The notes beneath the pieces are model-generated. The model was given only the letters and a program-made list of their open reading frames with translations. It had not been told where the DNA came from and did not search any database. A DNA stretch of 64,000 nt from Ottelia alismoides (taxonomy: Eukaryota; Streptophyta; Magnoliopsida; Alismatales; Hydrocharitaceae): assembly GCA_037367405.1 (NCBI GenBank), contig JAZKJV010007240.1, forward strand, positions 248,001 to 312,000, written 5' to 3'. Positions 25,531 through 38,027 of the stretch are shown here, in pieces (positions within the stretch are counted from its first letter, which is position 1; each line of letters begins with the position of its first letter). A program made the translations under genes and the position numbers.

Positions 25531-27104
25531 TGATTGCCAGTCCCGATTTGTCGGGCACCACAGATCCTCCAAGATTGGAAGTAGGGTCCCTCCTCGATCT
25601 CTGTGTTCATCACTATGTTTAAACACTTACTAGAATTTTATAATCGATTCGACTTAGTCAAATTAATAAATATGTGCTTCCCGAGTAAAAGTTCATACTA
25701 GGATGGATCCTACATCTTGCATGTAGACTGCTGGAGTCAAGTACACATCCTTATCTCTACCATTTGCATTCATGAATTTACATGCATTAATTTTTTCAAT
25801 TTCTTTGTCTCTATTTCTTAGAATTAAGCAATAAAAGCAATTGGAAAATTTGTTAGACGTTTTCTTTTTTAGAAAGTCCAAAAAAAGTGATAAAAAATAA
25901 AATTAGGACTACTAATTAAAACTTGACCCTAAAAAGAAATGCAACGACAAATAACATTATGTTTTGGGGAGAGTATCCGCTTCATTGTCACAATCACACT
26001 TCTAACCGAGTGAGGCACGTACACTTAAGGAATAGAGCCTGAAACCCCAGACTTGTGTCATAAGCACTTGGATTGACTTTTGGGTCCTGATATTACTTCA
26101 AGTGCTTGTCTTAAACCTTAGTTGAAGTAGTCTTGTGTTTGAGTAGGCGTTCTCCACCGACTTGAACAAAAATGATTCGAGGAGATCGTGCTTGTGATCT
26201 TGTAAATAACAAATTTGTCACCTAACTCTAGAACATATAAGATAAAAGAACGAACCTTCACAATCTTTAAAGTGTTGAGTTGGTGAATTAATGGGTATTA
26301 GTGTTTGTTTTGTGTTTGTTTGGTCATTCAATGCATTTACACCTTTTCCTATTCCTATCTTGACTTGACTATCATGATCTCTCCAATCCCTGCCTCATGA
26401 AAGTCAAGATGGCTGACTGGAGAAACTTTTATCTGGACTTTGCGGATTTCTATCATTTTGCTCTACTCAGTGCATCTCCTTTTTGTCACGAGTACTATGT
26501 TCTGGATTTTCCTTTTTGTACATATATATACCAATAAACCCACCTATCGAGAATGACCCTCCTCTCGTATGGTTGTAGTGGAAGCCACTACACTTCTACT
26601 TTCAATATCAATTAGGATAGTTTCCATATCGGTAAAGTCAATAACCTAAATTTGAGTACCCACCTCCACAATTCCCAACACCATATTTACATTAACCACC
26701 ATCACCCCCACCTAGTGCTATGTTGTTGGATTTTCCTCCCTTTGATCCCACTCTTGACTATGCGACCCGATTAGTGGAGCAAATATAGAAGAGGATAGGG
26801 AACCTCACTGAAAAAAATAAGAACCACATTGGAGCTTCACCTTCTAGCATGTTTGAGTCTCGAGAGGCCACCCATAAGAGAAAACTGTCGCCCAAAATAT
26901 TAAAAATGAGTAAAATGTAAAATTACAAAAAGAGAATAATGGGAGACATCTAGCCAGGACAGATGGTGAGGATAGGTTGCCTATGCCACAACCTTTGACC
27001 ACACATTCACATACCACAGTTCCCACCATCCTACCTATAAAGGATGACCTTGTATAACTTTCTAGTCACCCTTGTATACATGCTGATTCTGATCTCTTCC
27101 CTTA
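25531..27104 (+). mobile_element. Leader and 5' gag region of element H, decayed
   Basis: Resembles the leader of C: a segment at 25640-25700 matches C near 47380-47440. The cttaaggaatagagcc segment at about 26025 matches C near 47780, and the ttgagttggtgaatt motif at 26275 has counterparts in C and E just before gag. From about 26560 the sequence should encode the gag start, but frames are broken and no protein similarity can be followed by eye. Confidence 0.5.
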
Positions 27105-27818
27105 TTGGGACGAAAAGAAATTATAAACCCCAACGTGGTGGCTACTATCAAATCTATCATTGAAGCCCCATTTAGACAGGACATGGACTTTTTGCATGCG
27201 CCCAAAAGAAATAAGAGATGCCACAAGACTGAGCGCCACATTCCTACCATGGCCACTTCCCACGCTATCACCCATAGTCTACGTAATAAGAAAAGGGACA
27301 CGGGTACACCCTTTTTTAGACGAGCCATTTCGAACCATTACTTTGATCACACCCTCCTTGACATTGTTGCATCGATTAATATAATACCCTCCTCACTTGT
27401 CAAGAAACTCAATCTCAGGCCTCTCAAGAAAACCAAGATGATTTATCGATTTATTGACTGATCAATAAAGATGCCAAAGGATATTCTTGAAACTGTTGGC
27501 ATTCAAATCTTGGGCATGAGCTACACTATAGACTTTATTGTATTGCCTTTGGAGACCTCCACCCATGTGGAGCACACTCCAATTATCTTGATTCAACCTT
27601 TCATTGCTATTGTGAAGGCTGTTGCTAATTATAGATCTAGAGAGATACACTTTCATTCCCATAATGAGAGCATTGTGATTGAGACAATTGATGCACCTCC
27701 TGCTACACATAAACCCACCCCTAATGAGAGTCTACCTTTGTCAGCCGTCTCAAAGGACTATAACCTAGTTGCTGAAAGCAGAGAGACTTGTTCTACCATG
27801 GACGATACTGAGACCTAA
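27105..27818 (+). pseudogene. gag/retropepsin-like protein of element H, C-terminal part, broken
   Basis: Collinear with the protein of element C and with that of E: TERHIPTMATS matches TERHILSMASS in C, followed by a basic stretch and a retropepsin-like domain, HTLLDIVASINIIPSSL. A TGA at about 27460 replaces an arginine codon within the usual LADRS motif; the frame then continues to 27818 with the PIILIQPFIA motif (PIILGKPFLA in C). The catalytic DxGAS of Athila-type proteases reads DIVAS, so the glycine is lost. No RT or integrase follows. The upstream gag part is too decayed to define a start. Confidence 0.7.
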
Positions 27819-28210
27819 GAATTTCTCTTCAAGGGAAAAAACTCGGAAAGCATAGACCTCTACAATCCTTCTTCTTGTGTGTAGAGACGTGTTGATGAGA
27901 TCCGCCAAATTTACATTGTTGATACTTTACTATGGAGGGCAGAGAAAGGAGAGACTTCCCAAGCTAGCTTGACCATACTTCTTCCATTGATGAGTTCATG
28001 CCTTTCCATTTTAAGACCACTGAGGACATCCACCACATTGATCCTGATTGGGATTCATTAGCAGTTGACCCCCGATATAGACTTACACCTTATCAGATCT
28101 ATTCCTCAACAGTGGTGCAAGAAGGTAAAGTTTCTACCTTCTAGAATATTGTACATCCTTATCAGCATGTATATATTCCTTTTATTTCTTTCTTTCCGTC
28201 TCCTATTTCT

Positions 28211-28720
28211 CTCATCCATCTCGATCCATGTGTGTTGCCTTGCTTAGGATGTGCTTTATCCTAAGTATAGGGGAGGTGGATGAGTCGAGTGTTCTTTCTT
28301 CATTTTGTTTCATTACTCCTGTCGTTGCTTATACTTAAGAATGTCTTTACCTAAGTAAAGGGGGAGTGATTTTGTCCGTTCTCTAACTTTTATTTTTTTT
28401 CTTTTCTAACCCCTCGCTTGTCTCCACACTTGTGTATAATCTGTTTTATACTTAGAGGTATTTTACACTGAGTACAGAGGGAGACAAGTTGAGCTGTTGA
28501 TTTTTGTGAATTCAAATTCTCGATCATCCCTACTTTATGGATAATCTTCTATACATTGGATTGGTTGATCCTAAGTATAGGGGGATGATCAACTTCTAAT
28601 TCTTTTATTTTGAGTCGTTGTAGTATAGACTTTTCTATAGCACGAGTTATGTCTTCCTTTATTGCTCTTCAATCACTATGAGGACATAGTTCGAGCTAAG
28701 TATAGGGGGGATCATATATA
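28211..28720 (+). repeat. Five-unit array of nested hairpins with polypurine-tract copies (element H)
   Basis: Five units about 100-118 bp apart. Each has an outer inverted repeat, an inner one, and a CTAAGTATAGGGGG-like tract in the 3' strand of the outer stem. Unit 1: ctcatccatctc (28211) with gaggtggatgag (28273); inner cttaggat/atcctaag. Unit 2: attactcct (28312) with gggagtgat (28362). Unit 3: cttgtctcc (28417) with ggagacaag (28480). Unit 4: gatcatccc (28522) with gggatgatc (28582). Unit 5: cgagttatgtcttc (28643) with gaggacatagttcg (28680), three mispairs all G-U. Function unknown. Confidence 0.85.
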
Positions 28721-29387
28721 CTGCATATATACAGCAGTCATAACTTGTACTTTCATTTTTTCGATAATATGGTTAAAATACTATATTAGGTAAGGGTATA
28801 CAATAAATCAACTATAAATAGTAAAATCTTATTAATATATATATATATATTTCTGATTTTTTTTCGTAAATCCGATTTGAAATTATTTTGCAAAATGATT
28901 TGGAAAATAGTTGTAAATTTTCTTGAAAAATATTTTGAAAACCTTCGAAAAATCTTTGTAAAATATTTTCAAACCATTTGAAAAAAAGTTCTTTTAAATA
29001 TTTGTAAAAAAATTGTAAAATTATTTGTAAAAATATTTTTTTAAAATTCTTTGTAGAATAAGTTTTTGAAAGGTTTGCAAAAATATTTCAAATTATTTCG
29101 AAAATCATGTAGATAAGAACTCTGCAAAAATTATTCAAATAAAACACATATATATATATATGTTCGTAAATTTTATGAAATTATTTTTTAATATATATAA
29201 AATCTTTGAGAATTGAATAACTCCTTTTTTTCAAAAATACCATAAAAATAGTCAAATTTCTAAAAATTCTAAAAAATTGAAAAATATTTCAAAATTACAA
29301 AAAAACTTTCAAAATCTTTTTCAAAACCTCAAAAAGATAAAAACCAGAAAATTATTGCACAAAAAATTAGTTCTTGCAATGCACAAT
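28721..29387 (+). mobile_element. 3' untranslated tail of element H up to the insertion of E
   Basis: Follows the array as in element C (51000-51250): atatata, then runs of t, ttgaaaa and caaaa. It stops at 29387 where LTR E begins. The remaining 3' module of H is not seen and seems deleted together with the 5' LTR of E. Confidence 0.5.
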
Positions 29388-32300
29388 TGATTAACCCGAG
29401 AATCACCCTTTTAATAGTATCGAATTAATGTTCGAATTTCATTGTAGGTTGGAAATTTCGGATTGGTCAAAAACCACTTAATTAGTTTCTCAATTAAACA
29501 CAAGTGATCAATTTTTTTATTTGGGCAAGCCCGAGGTCGTACTGAGGGAGGCCATTGTCTCCTTAGGTTAGTTTAAAGATGATCTAGAAATCATGTTTTC
29601 AAAGAAGTATTTTTTAGTATTTTTAAATGTAATATATGAGGAAAATGCAAATTGGACTAAGTTCATGGACTAAAATGTAAATTACATTCAGAAAGCGTCC
29701 AAAAGAGATGAAACTTGGCTAGAATGTGAAATGTGATGAAATTAGTCTACTGTAATTTTTTTTGTAATTTTTCAATGCAAAATGAATTAACTATGAATAA
29801 AATATGCAAACTAGATGATTTTGAGTAAATTAATTTTAATAAATACCAACCATTAATATTTTCCAGAAATTATTATCCTAGATAGGTCTATATGAGAGTT
29901 ATCCAAAACAGTTTTTAGTTCCTAAAAATACTAAGTGAGTAAATAATTAAATATCAATTACTTAAATCACCATTTCAATTATTTTCAACTCGATATATGT
30001 GAAAATCTAATGAAATTTTGGAATATTGTAAAACAACTTAAACTCTAGCTACTTTAAATTTTTTAGAATTATCGGAGTAATAATTAGTTTAATACCACTT
30101 AAATATCACACAGTAGATAAAATATGCTATTTTCCACAATAATAATGTAATTAAATAAAACAAAATCCTAAAATCATATTCAATGTCCACAATGATAGAT
30201 AAAGAGTTCTTCTACTATAAGTAAATTTCAGAAAGATAAAAAGATGTCAAATGCAGGTTCAAATTAAGGTGCAAACACAGGGGTGTGAACACAATACATG
30301 AACTGAAATTGATAAATAAACTTGCACCAGGACTGAGATACAATTACCTATACGCCAAGGGTGTTTATACAAATTACCCAGTGGGAAGCATGTGTTGCAC
30401 GTGCTGGAGTAGGGAGGGCCTCGACGTAATATGCTTGAGATGCAAGGATTTCAACACAATTTCACTAAGAAAGAGCATGTGCGGCACGTGATCCCCACTT
30501 GGTGGGGACCTGCGCGTGATTGAAGAGAGCATGAGGGTCTTCTTGCAAATACGCCCTGCTCTCACGTGCTATGCACGTAAGGAGGAGGTAAGGGGCGGCA
30601 CGCAGACCGAGGGCTGTCAAGCGGTGGAGCTCGGCGAGGGCTGTGCATGTGGGGGTGCAGTGGCTGAGTTGGGGGTCCGAGGACACGAGCAATGGCGAGG
30701 ACGCGAGCCTAGACGGAGATCTGCGGCTAGAAGGGGAGGGGCAGCTGGGCCACACATGTGCGATGACCTGGAGAGCGATGGTGTCGCTTTCAGGAGGCAC
30801 CGACATAGTAATGGAGGGCCACGGTTGAGGGCTAAAAGTCACACGCAGAACCGCCACTAGAGGGCTAGGCGGCTGGTCAGAGTAGGTGCAACAATGAGCA
30901 TGTGGATCTCCTTCTGCGCACAAGAGAGCAAGGGCCGTAGGTGCACACGCAGGGGTAGAGGGACAGAGTTGGTGGCTACAGGCGATTACAGGCTTAGGAG
31001 CAGCTGGGCTACGCTCGGCAACTAGGGTAGAGGTGCAGCAGGAGCCTGCAGGAATCTTCAACGACGAGGAGTGTGGGCACGGTTGGGTGAGGGTGGAGGA
31101 GGTCGACAACTGGCGGAGAAGGCCACAACTGGAGTGCGGTCTGCGGAGGAGCGCATGCTCCAAGGGTGTTGGCGGAGTTGTTGTCAGAGGCGGTATCGAA
31201 GATCTGCAATGTCAAGGAACAAGGAGAAGAAGAGAAGAAAGAGCGGGGAAAAGGAGTTACCTGGAGGGTGGATGGAGACGGCTGGGAATGTCGAGAAGGC
31301 TCGGAAGGCCTTTTCTCTGTTCTCATCTCGAGTTGCCAGCGTGTAGTGAAGCTTCGCAAGCTTGGGTGCTCTCAACATGGAGGAATTATCCACAGATCTC
31401 TCCTGGAGTTAACTCGGGCCGTCGTTGCCTTCAATGCAGCCCCGAGGTCTGTCACAACTCGAGTGACCGAAGCTGGTGGCCTCTTATCTAGGAGAAGAGT
31501 GAATGATTTGGACATTTGGCTGGGAAGGAGTTTTATAGGTGGAGGTCACACAAGGTGGAGGTGGTCGATGCGAGATGCAACCAAAGATATGAAGAATGGA
31601 GATCGTGGAGAATATGGGTGCAGAGAGTTGCGCATGGCCGTGTAAGGCAAGTGATGAGGGAGATGCAGGCTGCGCCATGCAAAGAGAGGGATGTGGGGGT
31701 AGTTGCGTTTGGCATGGTGAGGGAGAGGAAAGAGAGAAAAGAGAAGGGGGAGAGAGAACGTGAGATGCATGGGAAAATTTGTTACGTTAAAGAAAGAGAG
31801 ATAGAAAATGGGAGAGAGAAAGATAGAAGAGAGAGTAAAGTGGGCCACGTTGCATGCATGGGAGAAGTTGGAGAGAAAAAGAGAAGATAAGGGAGGTTGT
31901 GTGAGACGATTTCAAGAGAAATGAAAGGGGGAGAGTGCGTGAGAAGAGGGAGAATTGAGAGGGAGAGAGAAATGAGATGGAGCCACGTGGTGCGTGGGGA
32001 CGAGATCATGTTGTAAAAAATAACAAAACTTAAAAAAATGAAAATAATAAATAACAAGTAATTATTAAAATAATAAAAAAGGAATAATTAAAAATCACAA
32101 AAAATAAAACTTAAAAATTGGGGGTGAAACGTGGCAGCTCTAGGAGCGGCCACGTGTCGCTCCCAGAAAATTCAAAAAATTAATGTAAATAAAAATAAAA
32201 AAGAAATAACAAAAAGGATAAAAAAATGGTCAACGCGAAAGTTGTTCGTCTCGATGTGATCTACAACATCTGTAAAGGACCGAAAATCAAAAGAAGTCAT

Positions 32301-32994
32301 CTATAAAAAAAAAGTATTTTTGGGTGGTATCTTATAGGTATAAAACACCATATTTTTATCTTTTGCATTTTTTGTCATTTTTAAATTCGAGAAAAATCAT
32401 AATAAAATTAGATAAAATATGGAATGAACTTAATATAATATTTTTTTGGATTTTTAATAAAAAGATAAAAATAAAGGGTATTTTAAACAATATGTACAAT
32501 ATACAATAGGGGCCCAAAACCAAAGTTTCACATACGAAACCAATTTGTAGGAAATTGGTCTTGTTTTGAAGGTCTTTGAAATATTTTACTTTAAAAATGG
32601 GTAGACCTAAATCGGACACTATATGAGAGAGATATGAACATTTTAAGGTTCTTAATCTCAAACTAGGGCTCGGATTTTATTGGCCAATTTTACTAGTATT
32701 TTTGTGATACTTTTCCTTTATTTATGTTAGTAATATATACAATATAGAGTTGATTTTAGTGGATTTTGGAGTTAGTATAAAATAGATACAAATATGTGAA
32801 TTTAGCTAATATACATGTGAATATGTACAAGTGAATTTGGCTCCTTATTAATGCAAATGTGCATGCTCAAATGCAAAAATTAATTCTAAATGCAGGAATG
32901 CTAATAATGCACAATAAAAGGAAATATGCACCATAATTGTTCGGGACCGAAGCTCTATTTTCGACTTTTAGAGTGATGAATCACATATTCATCA
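29388..32994 (-). mobile_element. 3' LTR of gypsy-type element E
   Basis: About 3.6 kb, minus strand. It starts (right end) tgatgaat with a perfect 8 bp terminal hairpin (attcatca, loop atgtg) and ends near 29388 in ...ttaatca. A TATA box (acctataaaact on the minus strand) lies at 31533-31544. A CACGTG inverted-repeat pair at 32128-32158 matches the one in LTR C. CACGTG-type hairpins at 30382-30585 are followed, in minus sense, by ctgggtaatttg as in C. Purine-rich GC sequence at 30500-31980 yields several open frames on both strands, which I regard as non-coding. Confidence 0.75.
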
Positions 32995-33030
32995 ATCCCT
33001 TATATTTAAACCTTGCTCGTCCCTGAACAA
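32995..33030 (-). other. Polypurine tract and upstream hairpin of element E
   Basis: Minus strand: ttgttc, loop agggac, gagcaa (33030 to 33013), then aggtttaaatataagggat directly before the LTR start. The G run is eroded compared with C. The hairpin loop is identical in B, C and G. Confidence 0.7.
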
Positions 33031-34440
33031 CTAAAATGAAATGTAAAAATGAAATAATTTTGGGTTCCATACCAAGGTCATGAACAAAAGATGAAAAGGA
33101 GCTTGACTCGACCTTTGGATTTATAATGTGGTGTAACTTCATTGGGATCTGAATTTAAGACCTAAGCGCCTTTAAGTTCCACAAGTCTCTATTCAAGTCT
33201 CCTCAACAGCCAGGTCTGATCAAATCCTCATATGCAAATTCTGATGACTATGAATCTTACTTGTACTGTGTAAGTGAAATATAGCTCTCCACATCAGAAG
33301 TAGAAAAGAAACAACCTCCTCTAATAAGATAACTCTAAGTCCCCGATCTAGCAACTCTTTCCTCGAGGAGCGGGGTATTCCCTTCTAAGTTCAAGTGCAA
33401 CAACTCAAGAAGAGGGGGTAGATAAGAGAATGGATCATGACCAGTGTAGTCACATATTTTTCGAGCTTGACCAGTGTAGCCAAGTCTCCAGCTGCAGGCT
33501 TCCATGATATGAGGCTTTGAAGCGTATGCCTTGAAAATATACATACTCCGACCATCATTTTATTTTCAATCAAACATTTCCAAATTTTTGGTGTTCTCTC
33601 TTTTATTTTTTTGCTTTTTTCTCTTTTTTTGAACTATATACAAGGTGCAACATGTACATCAGGAGTTTTTCTTCTTGAGCTAGTAGACTATCCCTCTTTT
33701 GAAGCATTATTGCAACCACAACATCCTATCGTTAGACATCGACGCCACTAGACTAGGTTGAGATGCACTACTCTACCTAGAGGAGGACGGATGTTTCCAC
33801 CCGTGTACTACTCCAATCCAAAGGATTCTACCTCCTCACCACCACATCAATGAAGAGCTACGTGCATGGTGCTTGTCAAAGTTAGGTCACTGACTAAAAG
33901 AATCGTGCGTGTGTACGAAATATTCTACTTAGATCAACCAAGATGACATGCGAACATAGACTTGCGGACTCAAAGAATTAAGTCACTTGACTTTAAAAAT
34001 CTTAACTCCAGTTCCTATAAGGTTCCTCTGAAAATAGGTAGATTAAGGTCGAATCAAATCCATCCTTGACATCTATTAATAACTTGGTTCAGAACCAACT
34101 AACTTTTCACTTTACGTATGCTAGATAAGCAACTGAGATGCATATGACGTGCTATATAGATGAATTAAGTGCAAGACATTTTTTTTGAATGCAAGGATGA
34201 TATTCAAAAGCAAATATGAAGCCCCTATTTAATTTTTTTATTATTTTCTGGTATACTTCTTATTTTCTAACAAAAGTATTATTTACAAGTATTTTACAAA
34301 TTTATACACAAGTATTATACAAATTATACAATATACATACTATACAAATATACATGTATTTTACAAATTTTTTACCAAATTTACCCACCCTGTAATTATC
34401 GCATAATATATATAAAAATACGTGAAAGTATGAGCTATGG
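33031..34440 (-). mobile_element. 3' non-coding module of element E
   Basis: Homologous to 11863-12700 (B) and 51790-52280 (C): shared blocks include the ggaatacc..gctcctcgagga region (33365-33390) and ggtatggaaccc (33066-33080). AT-rich at 34150-34400. No coding potential seen. Confidence 0.65.
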
Positions 34441-34885
34441 GTAATGTATTTATGTAATATATACACGCTCCCCTATACTTATTATGTGTTATGTCCTCAG
34501 AGCATGAGAAGTTAGGAAAAGATATAGCTCGTGCTAAGCGTAAGAGAGCTAAAATAACAAAATGTACAGAAGTCGATCCGCCCCCATACTTAGGCTCTGA
34601 CAGCCTAAGTGTAGAAGAAGATAAAAATGGGGCGGTCGAGGCCACGAGTAAAAATGGATGAATGTATAAATGGCGGGCATCGGTTCCCCCTATACTTAGG
34701 CTCTGGTCAGCATAAGTCTAGGACAGAAGTGAGTGTAAGAACTGATGAGATCTGGAGAATATATAGAGAAGGGACGAGAAGAGAAGAAGAGACTTGGGTC
34801 ACTCTCCCATCTATACTTAGGATCTGGTCATCCTAAGTATAGCCATAAAATGAAATGATATGGTGCCAGGGTGAGTGATACGAAT
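34441..34885 (-). repeat. Four-unit hairpin and polypurine-tract array (element E)
   Basis: Minus-strand counterpart of the arrays in H and C. Inner stems: tatacttaggat (34812-34823) with atcctaagtata (34830-34841), a perfect 12 bp; tatacttaggct (34691) with agcataagtcta (34709), two mismatches; acttaggct (34588) with agcctaagt (34602), perfect 9 bp. Outer arms differ between units but pair: tcactctccc (34799) with gggtgagtga, catcggtt (34678) with aactgatg, and gatccgcccc (34574) with ggggcggtc. The fourth unit (34470-34545) matches unit 5 of H and the second unit of C. Confidence 0.85.
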
Positions 34886-35029
34886 CACTGGGGAGGGAGG
34901 GAAATAAAAGAAAGAAATATATACAAGGAGGAGTGAGAATATGCAAGGATCAAGAAGGTTTGTGACGAACCTTCTTGCGGGAGCGAGGAGGTGTGTTTTA
35001 TACATATGTGTCGCTGTCGATGTCCCGAT

Positions 35030-36602
35030 ACTCACAATCTATAGTCGCCTTAGCTGAGGCTAAGAATGGCTTCCCGAGAATAATAGGAGACTGGGTAAAC
35101 TCTCTTTGAATCTCAATGTCAATGATTGTGAAGTCTACCTAGAGTAGAGTACCTTGTGAAGTAATGATGGCTGAAATGGTTCCTTTCGACCATTTGATAG
35201 TTCGATTAGCCAGCTAAATGATCTCTCTCAACTTTCTGATTGGCCTGAGTTTGAAGTTGTCAAACACGGAGGTTGGGAGGATATTAATCGGCGAGTCATC
35301 ATCGATTCTTGCATGGATAGAAGTAGTGTCTTTGATTTCAAATTCAACCCTAGGCAACCGTTTCACTCTGCGGCTCTTAGTCTTTCTCCCCATCACCAAG
35401 GATGTGTCCATAGATAATATGTGTCTCTCAGTCCTTATCCTCTTACTGCCCGACCTCTTAGGCATCAATTTACTTCTAACAAATCTTTTGAGGTCGGGGA
35501 AGTGATCTATGGCCTTTATTAAGGGAAGATTAAAAATCAATTCCTCATCGAGTGCTTCCCTTAGGACAGGATCTAATTTTTTAGGTCTTTTTAAATTATA
35601 TTCTTATGAATTTTTCTATTTTTTCGATGTTTTTGATCTTCTTGGGATTTTTGATTTTTCTGTTGTTTTAAATAGGTGAAGGAGGGAAGGTAAGTGGTTA
35701 GTAGATATGGAGGTAGAATGGACTCTAGCTGTACAAAGTGTGTGTTTCCTTGTATCCTCTGAGTTTTCAACATCGAATCCGCTTATTCCATTCTCCACTT
35801 CCATATCTGAGTTGGAATGAATTGAAATGATTTGATCGATGCCATTTCTAAGTTTATCCTCAATAAATTCATATCTCTTCACAACCCTAGAAATGTTATC
35901 CTCCAAAGAGTCCTCATAGCAAATCATCGAAGCATTTTGTCTACTCGGAGGATACTGCTGAGATCTTGAAGTCTCATAATCAACATGCCTAGACTCTTGC
36001 ATGTAATACTGGGTTGAGTATGGAACGTCCGAATGGTAGATATTGGTCGGAGCCTCGAATAATGGAGTCAATGAATTGGGGGTTGGTAACTATAGCTCAT
36101 GAGTTCAAGCTCGTGCATGTGTAGGCTCTCCGAATGTGGGGCATGAAGGCTGGTCAACATAGGCTTGATTACTGGGGTCAATTAAGTTAGGACGATCATA
36201 TGGTGCAAGCATCTCCATTTGGTTTGTTCGATTGACCATATTATACCCTAAGTTCAAGTCGGGATGTGTATATGTGGATTGTTGTCCAGTCCCAACTTAA
36301 GATGAGAATGAGGTATGTGGGGGCACATAATTCTGCCAATCATTTATCTTAGTAGTGGCTTGCTTTTTAAATTGTTCATTGATTCTAGCAAGCGATCGAC
36401 TATAAGATGAGTTAGCCGAAGTTGGAAGTGGGTCAAGAGTGTAAGAAGGTGGGGTAGGTTAGAAGTAAGAAGAAGTGGAGAAGTCAGACGAAGTTTTTAC
36501 TTCGTGGTCTGGACGGGGGTATGAGGAGGAATAAGAAGGTGAAGATGATCGGATTATAGTCGAAGAGAAGTGACCTGGATATGATGACCAATATCCTGAC
36601 AT
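35030..36602 (-). pseudogene. gag/retropepsin-like protein of element E, broken
   Basis: Starts at the ATG at 36602 (MSGYWSSYPG). All recognisable parts lie in one frame, so one long protein was ancestral. Order: Ser/Tyr-rich N-terminus; a block at 36071-35616 (MICYEDSLEDNISRVVKRYEF); LDPVLREALDEELIFNLP ... DHFPDLKRF; TERHILSMDTS; a basic stretch; and a retropepsin-like domain with HARIDDDSPINILPTSVF, then PIILGKPFLA near 35070. In-frame stops occur near 36457, 36300, 36110, 35613, 35212 and 35150, several of the CAG-to-TAG kind. The protease motif reads DDDSP instead of DxGAS. No RT or integrase follows before the 3' module. Confidence 0.8.
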
Positions 36603-36880
36603 CTTGAAAAAGAATGGATGAATGTTAGTAGATCGAGGTATAAAATGTGTAAGTACATAAAATAACACAAACGGACAGACACAAAACAAACGCAAGAGTA
36701 AACCCTAAATTCACCAACTCTACATGTGAGGGCTGTAAAGGTTTGGCCGAATTATCTTGACAGTTTTAGTTGGTGAAAATGCAAATCTTGAAAGATTAAC
36801 TACCTGTTAAGTGCATGTACTTCCCTACAGACTGTCCTGATTCTTACAAAACCCACTTACAACCAGTATAGGAGTTGTTA
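36603..36880 (-). mobile_element. Truncated leader of element E
   Basis: Minus-strand leader just upstream of gag, with the gagttggtgaattt motif at about 36720 shared with H. It breaks off where LTR sequence in the opposite orientation begins at about 36881. The 5' LTR of E is missing, which suggests a deletion. Confidence 0.5.
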
Positions 36881-38027
36881 ATAGTCTTTATTCATATGTA
36901 AGTATTACAAAATTATATCAATTTAAATCCAAAGTTAAAGAATAAAGAAATAATAAGAAAATAAGTGAACTATCAAAGATATTGAATGATCCTAAACCCC
37001 GAGACTGAGTCAATATTGATCAAATTGACGGGGAATTTAGTAGGGGGTGATAAGGACCAGATAGTGTATATAAAAACCCTAAGTCTATACAATGTAAATA
37101 GACATTTTGACTCTATTTTATTCTTCATTTTACACATTATAAATAATGAAGTTTTAAACATGAAACTTATACATAAAAATACAAAATTACAAAATAATTG
37201 CCAACAAGAATAATGGACAGTGCAACTGGGATACACAAATGAAAAAACTGCAAACCGAACTACACATATCAATATCTTCTCCATATGAGCTCAAAATTCA
37301 CCAAACTCAGCTTCATTTTACTCCAATTTAAATTGTTTATCAAATGAAGGTTTCATTAAAAATGGAGTTAAGATGCGTAAGTCAGCATTCTGAGGTCCCA
37401 TTGTACTATGTATCTGTGTATTTAAACATAAAAAACCAAAAATAAAAAATGCATAAAATAAATAGTACATTACAATACATAGGTAATATTTTTCCAATAA
37501 TGTATATCCATACAATTATTTATGTATGTAAATAAAATCATAAAAATAAGGAAAAATACATAAAGACGTATTTAATTATATTATGAATATAAAAAATATG
37601 TACATATGATAATATAAATTTAAAATACAAAATAAACATAAAATACCTAAAATACAGATAAATATACATATAATTATACATGTAAATATTAGAATAATAC
37701 AAACAAGGTAGTAAAAATAAATAAAAATATCTATAAAATAATATGAAAAATATGAAAAATTTTCATGGTTTGATCTTTAATTATTAAAATCATTTATTAT
37801 TTATTATGAAATTAATAAGTATTTTTATTTTTATTAAGGATATTTATACCCATAACCCTGAGTAATTTTGTAATTACAATCATAACCTCAAATAATCGTG
37901 AATAACACAAGAAACCTCGAATAGTCACTCTGTCTCACACCCATAACGCTCCGTTAATTTCCTACAAATCTAATCATATTATTGGATATATCTAACCCAT
38001 GGTATATCCAACGATAATTAATATATT

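Noticed and set aside
28750..29400. AT-rich tract as a possible matrix-attachment or centromeric repeat
   Set aside because: Its position behind the hairpin array matches the poly-A/T tail of element C, so the retroelement explains it.
30465..31890. Several open frames of 90-230 codons on both strands
   Set aside because: They overlap in many frames within the GC- and purine-rich U3/R part of LTR E, have low-complexity composition and no domain.
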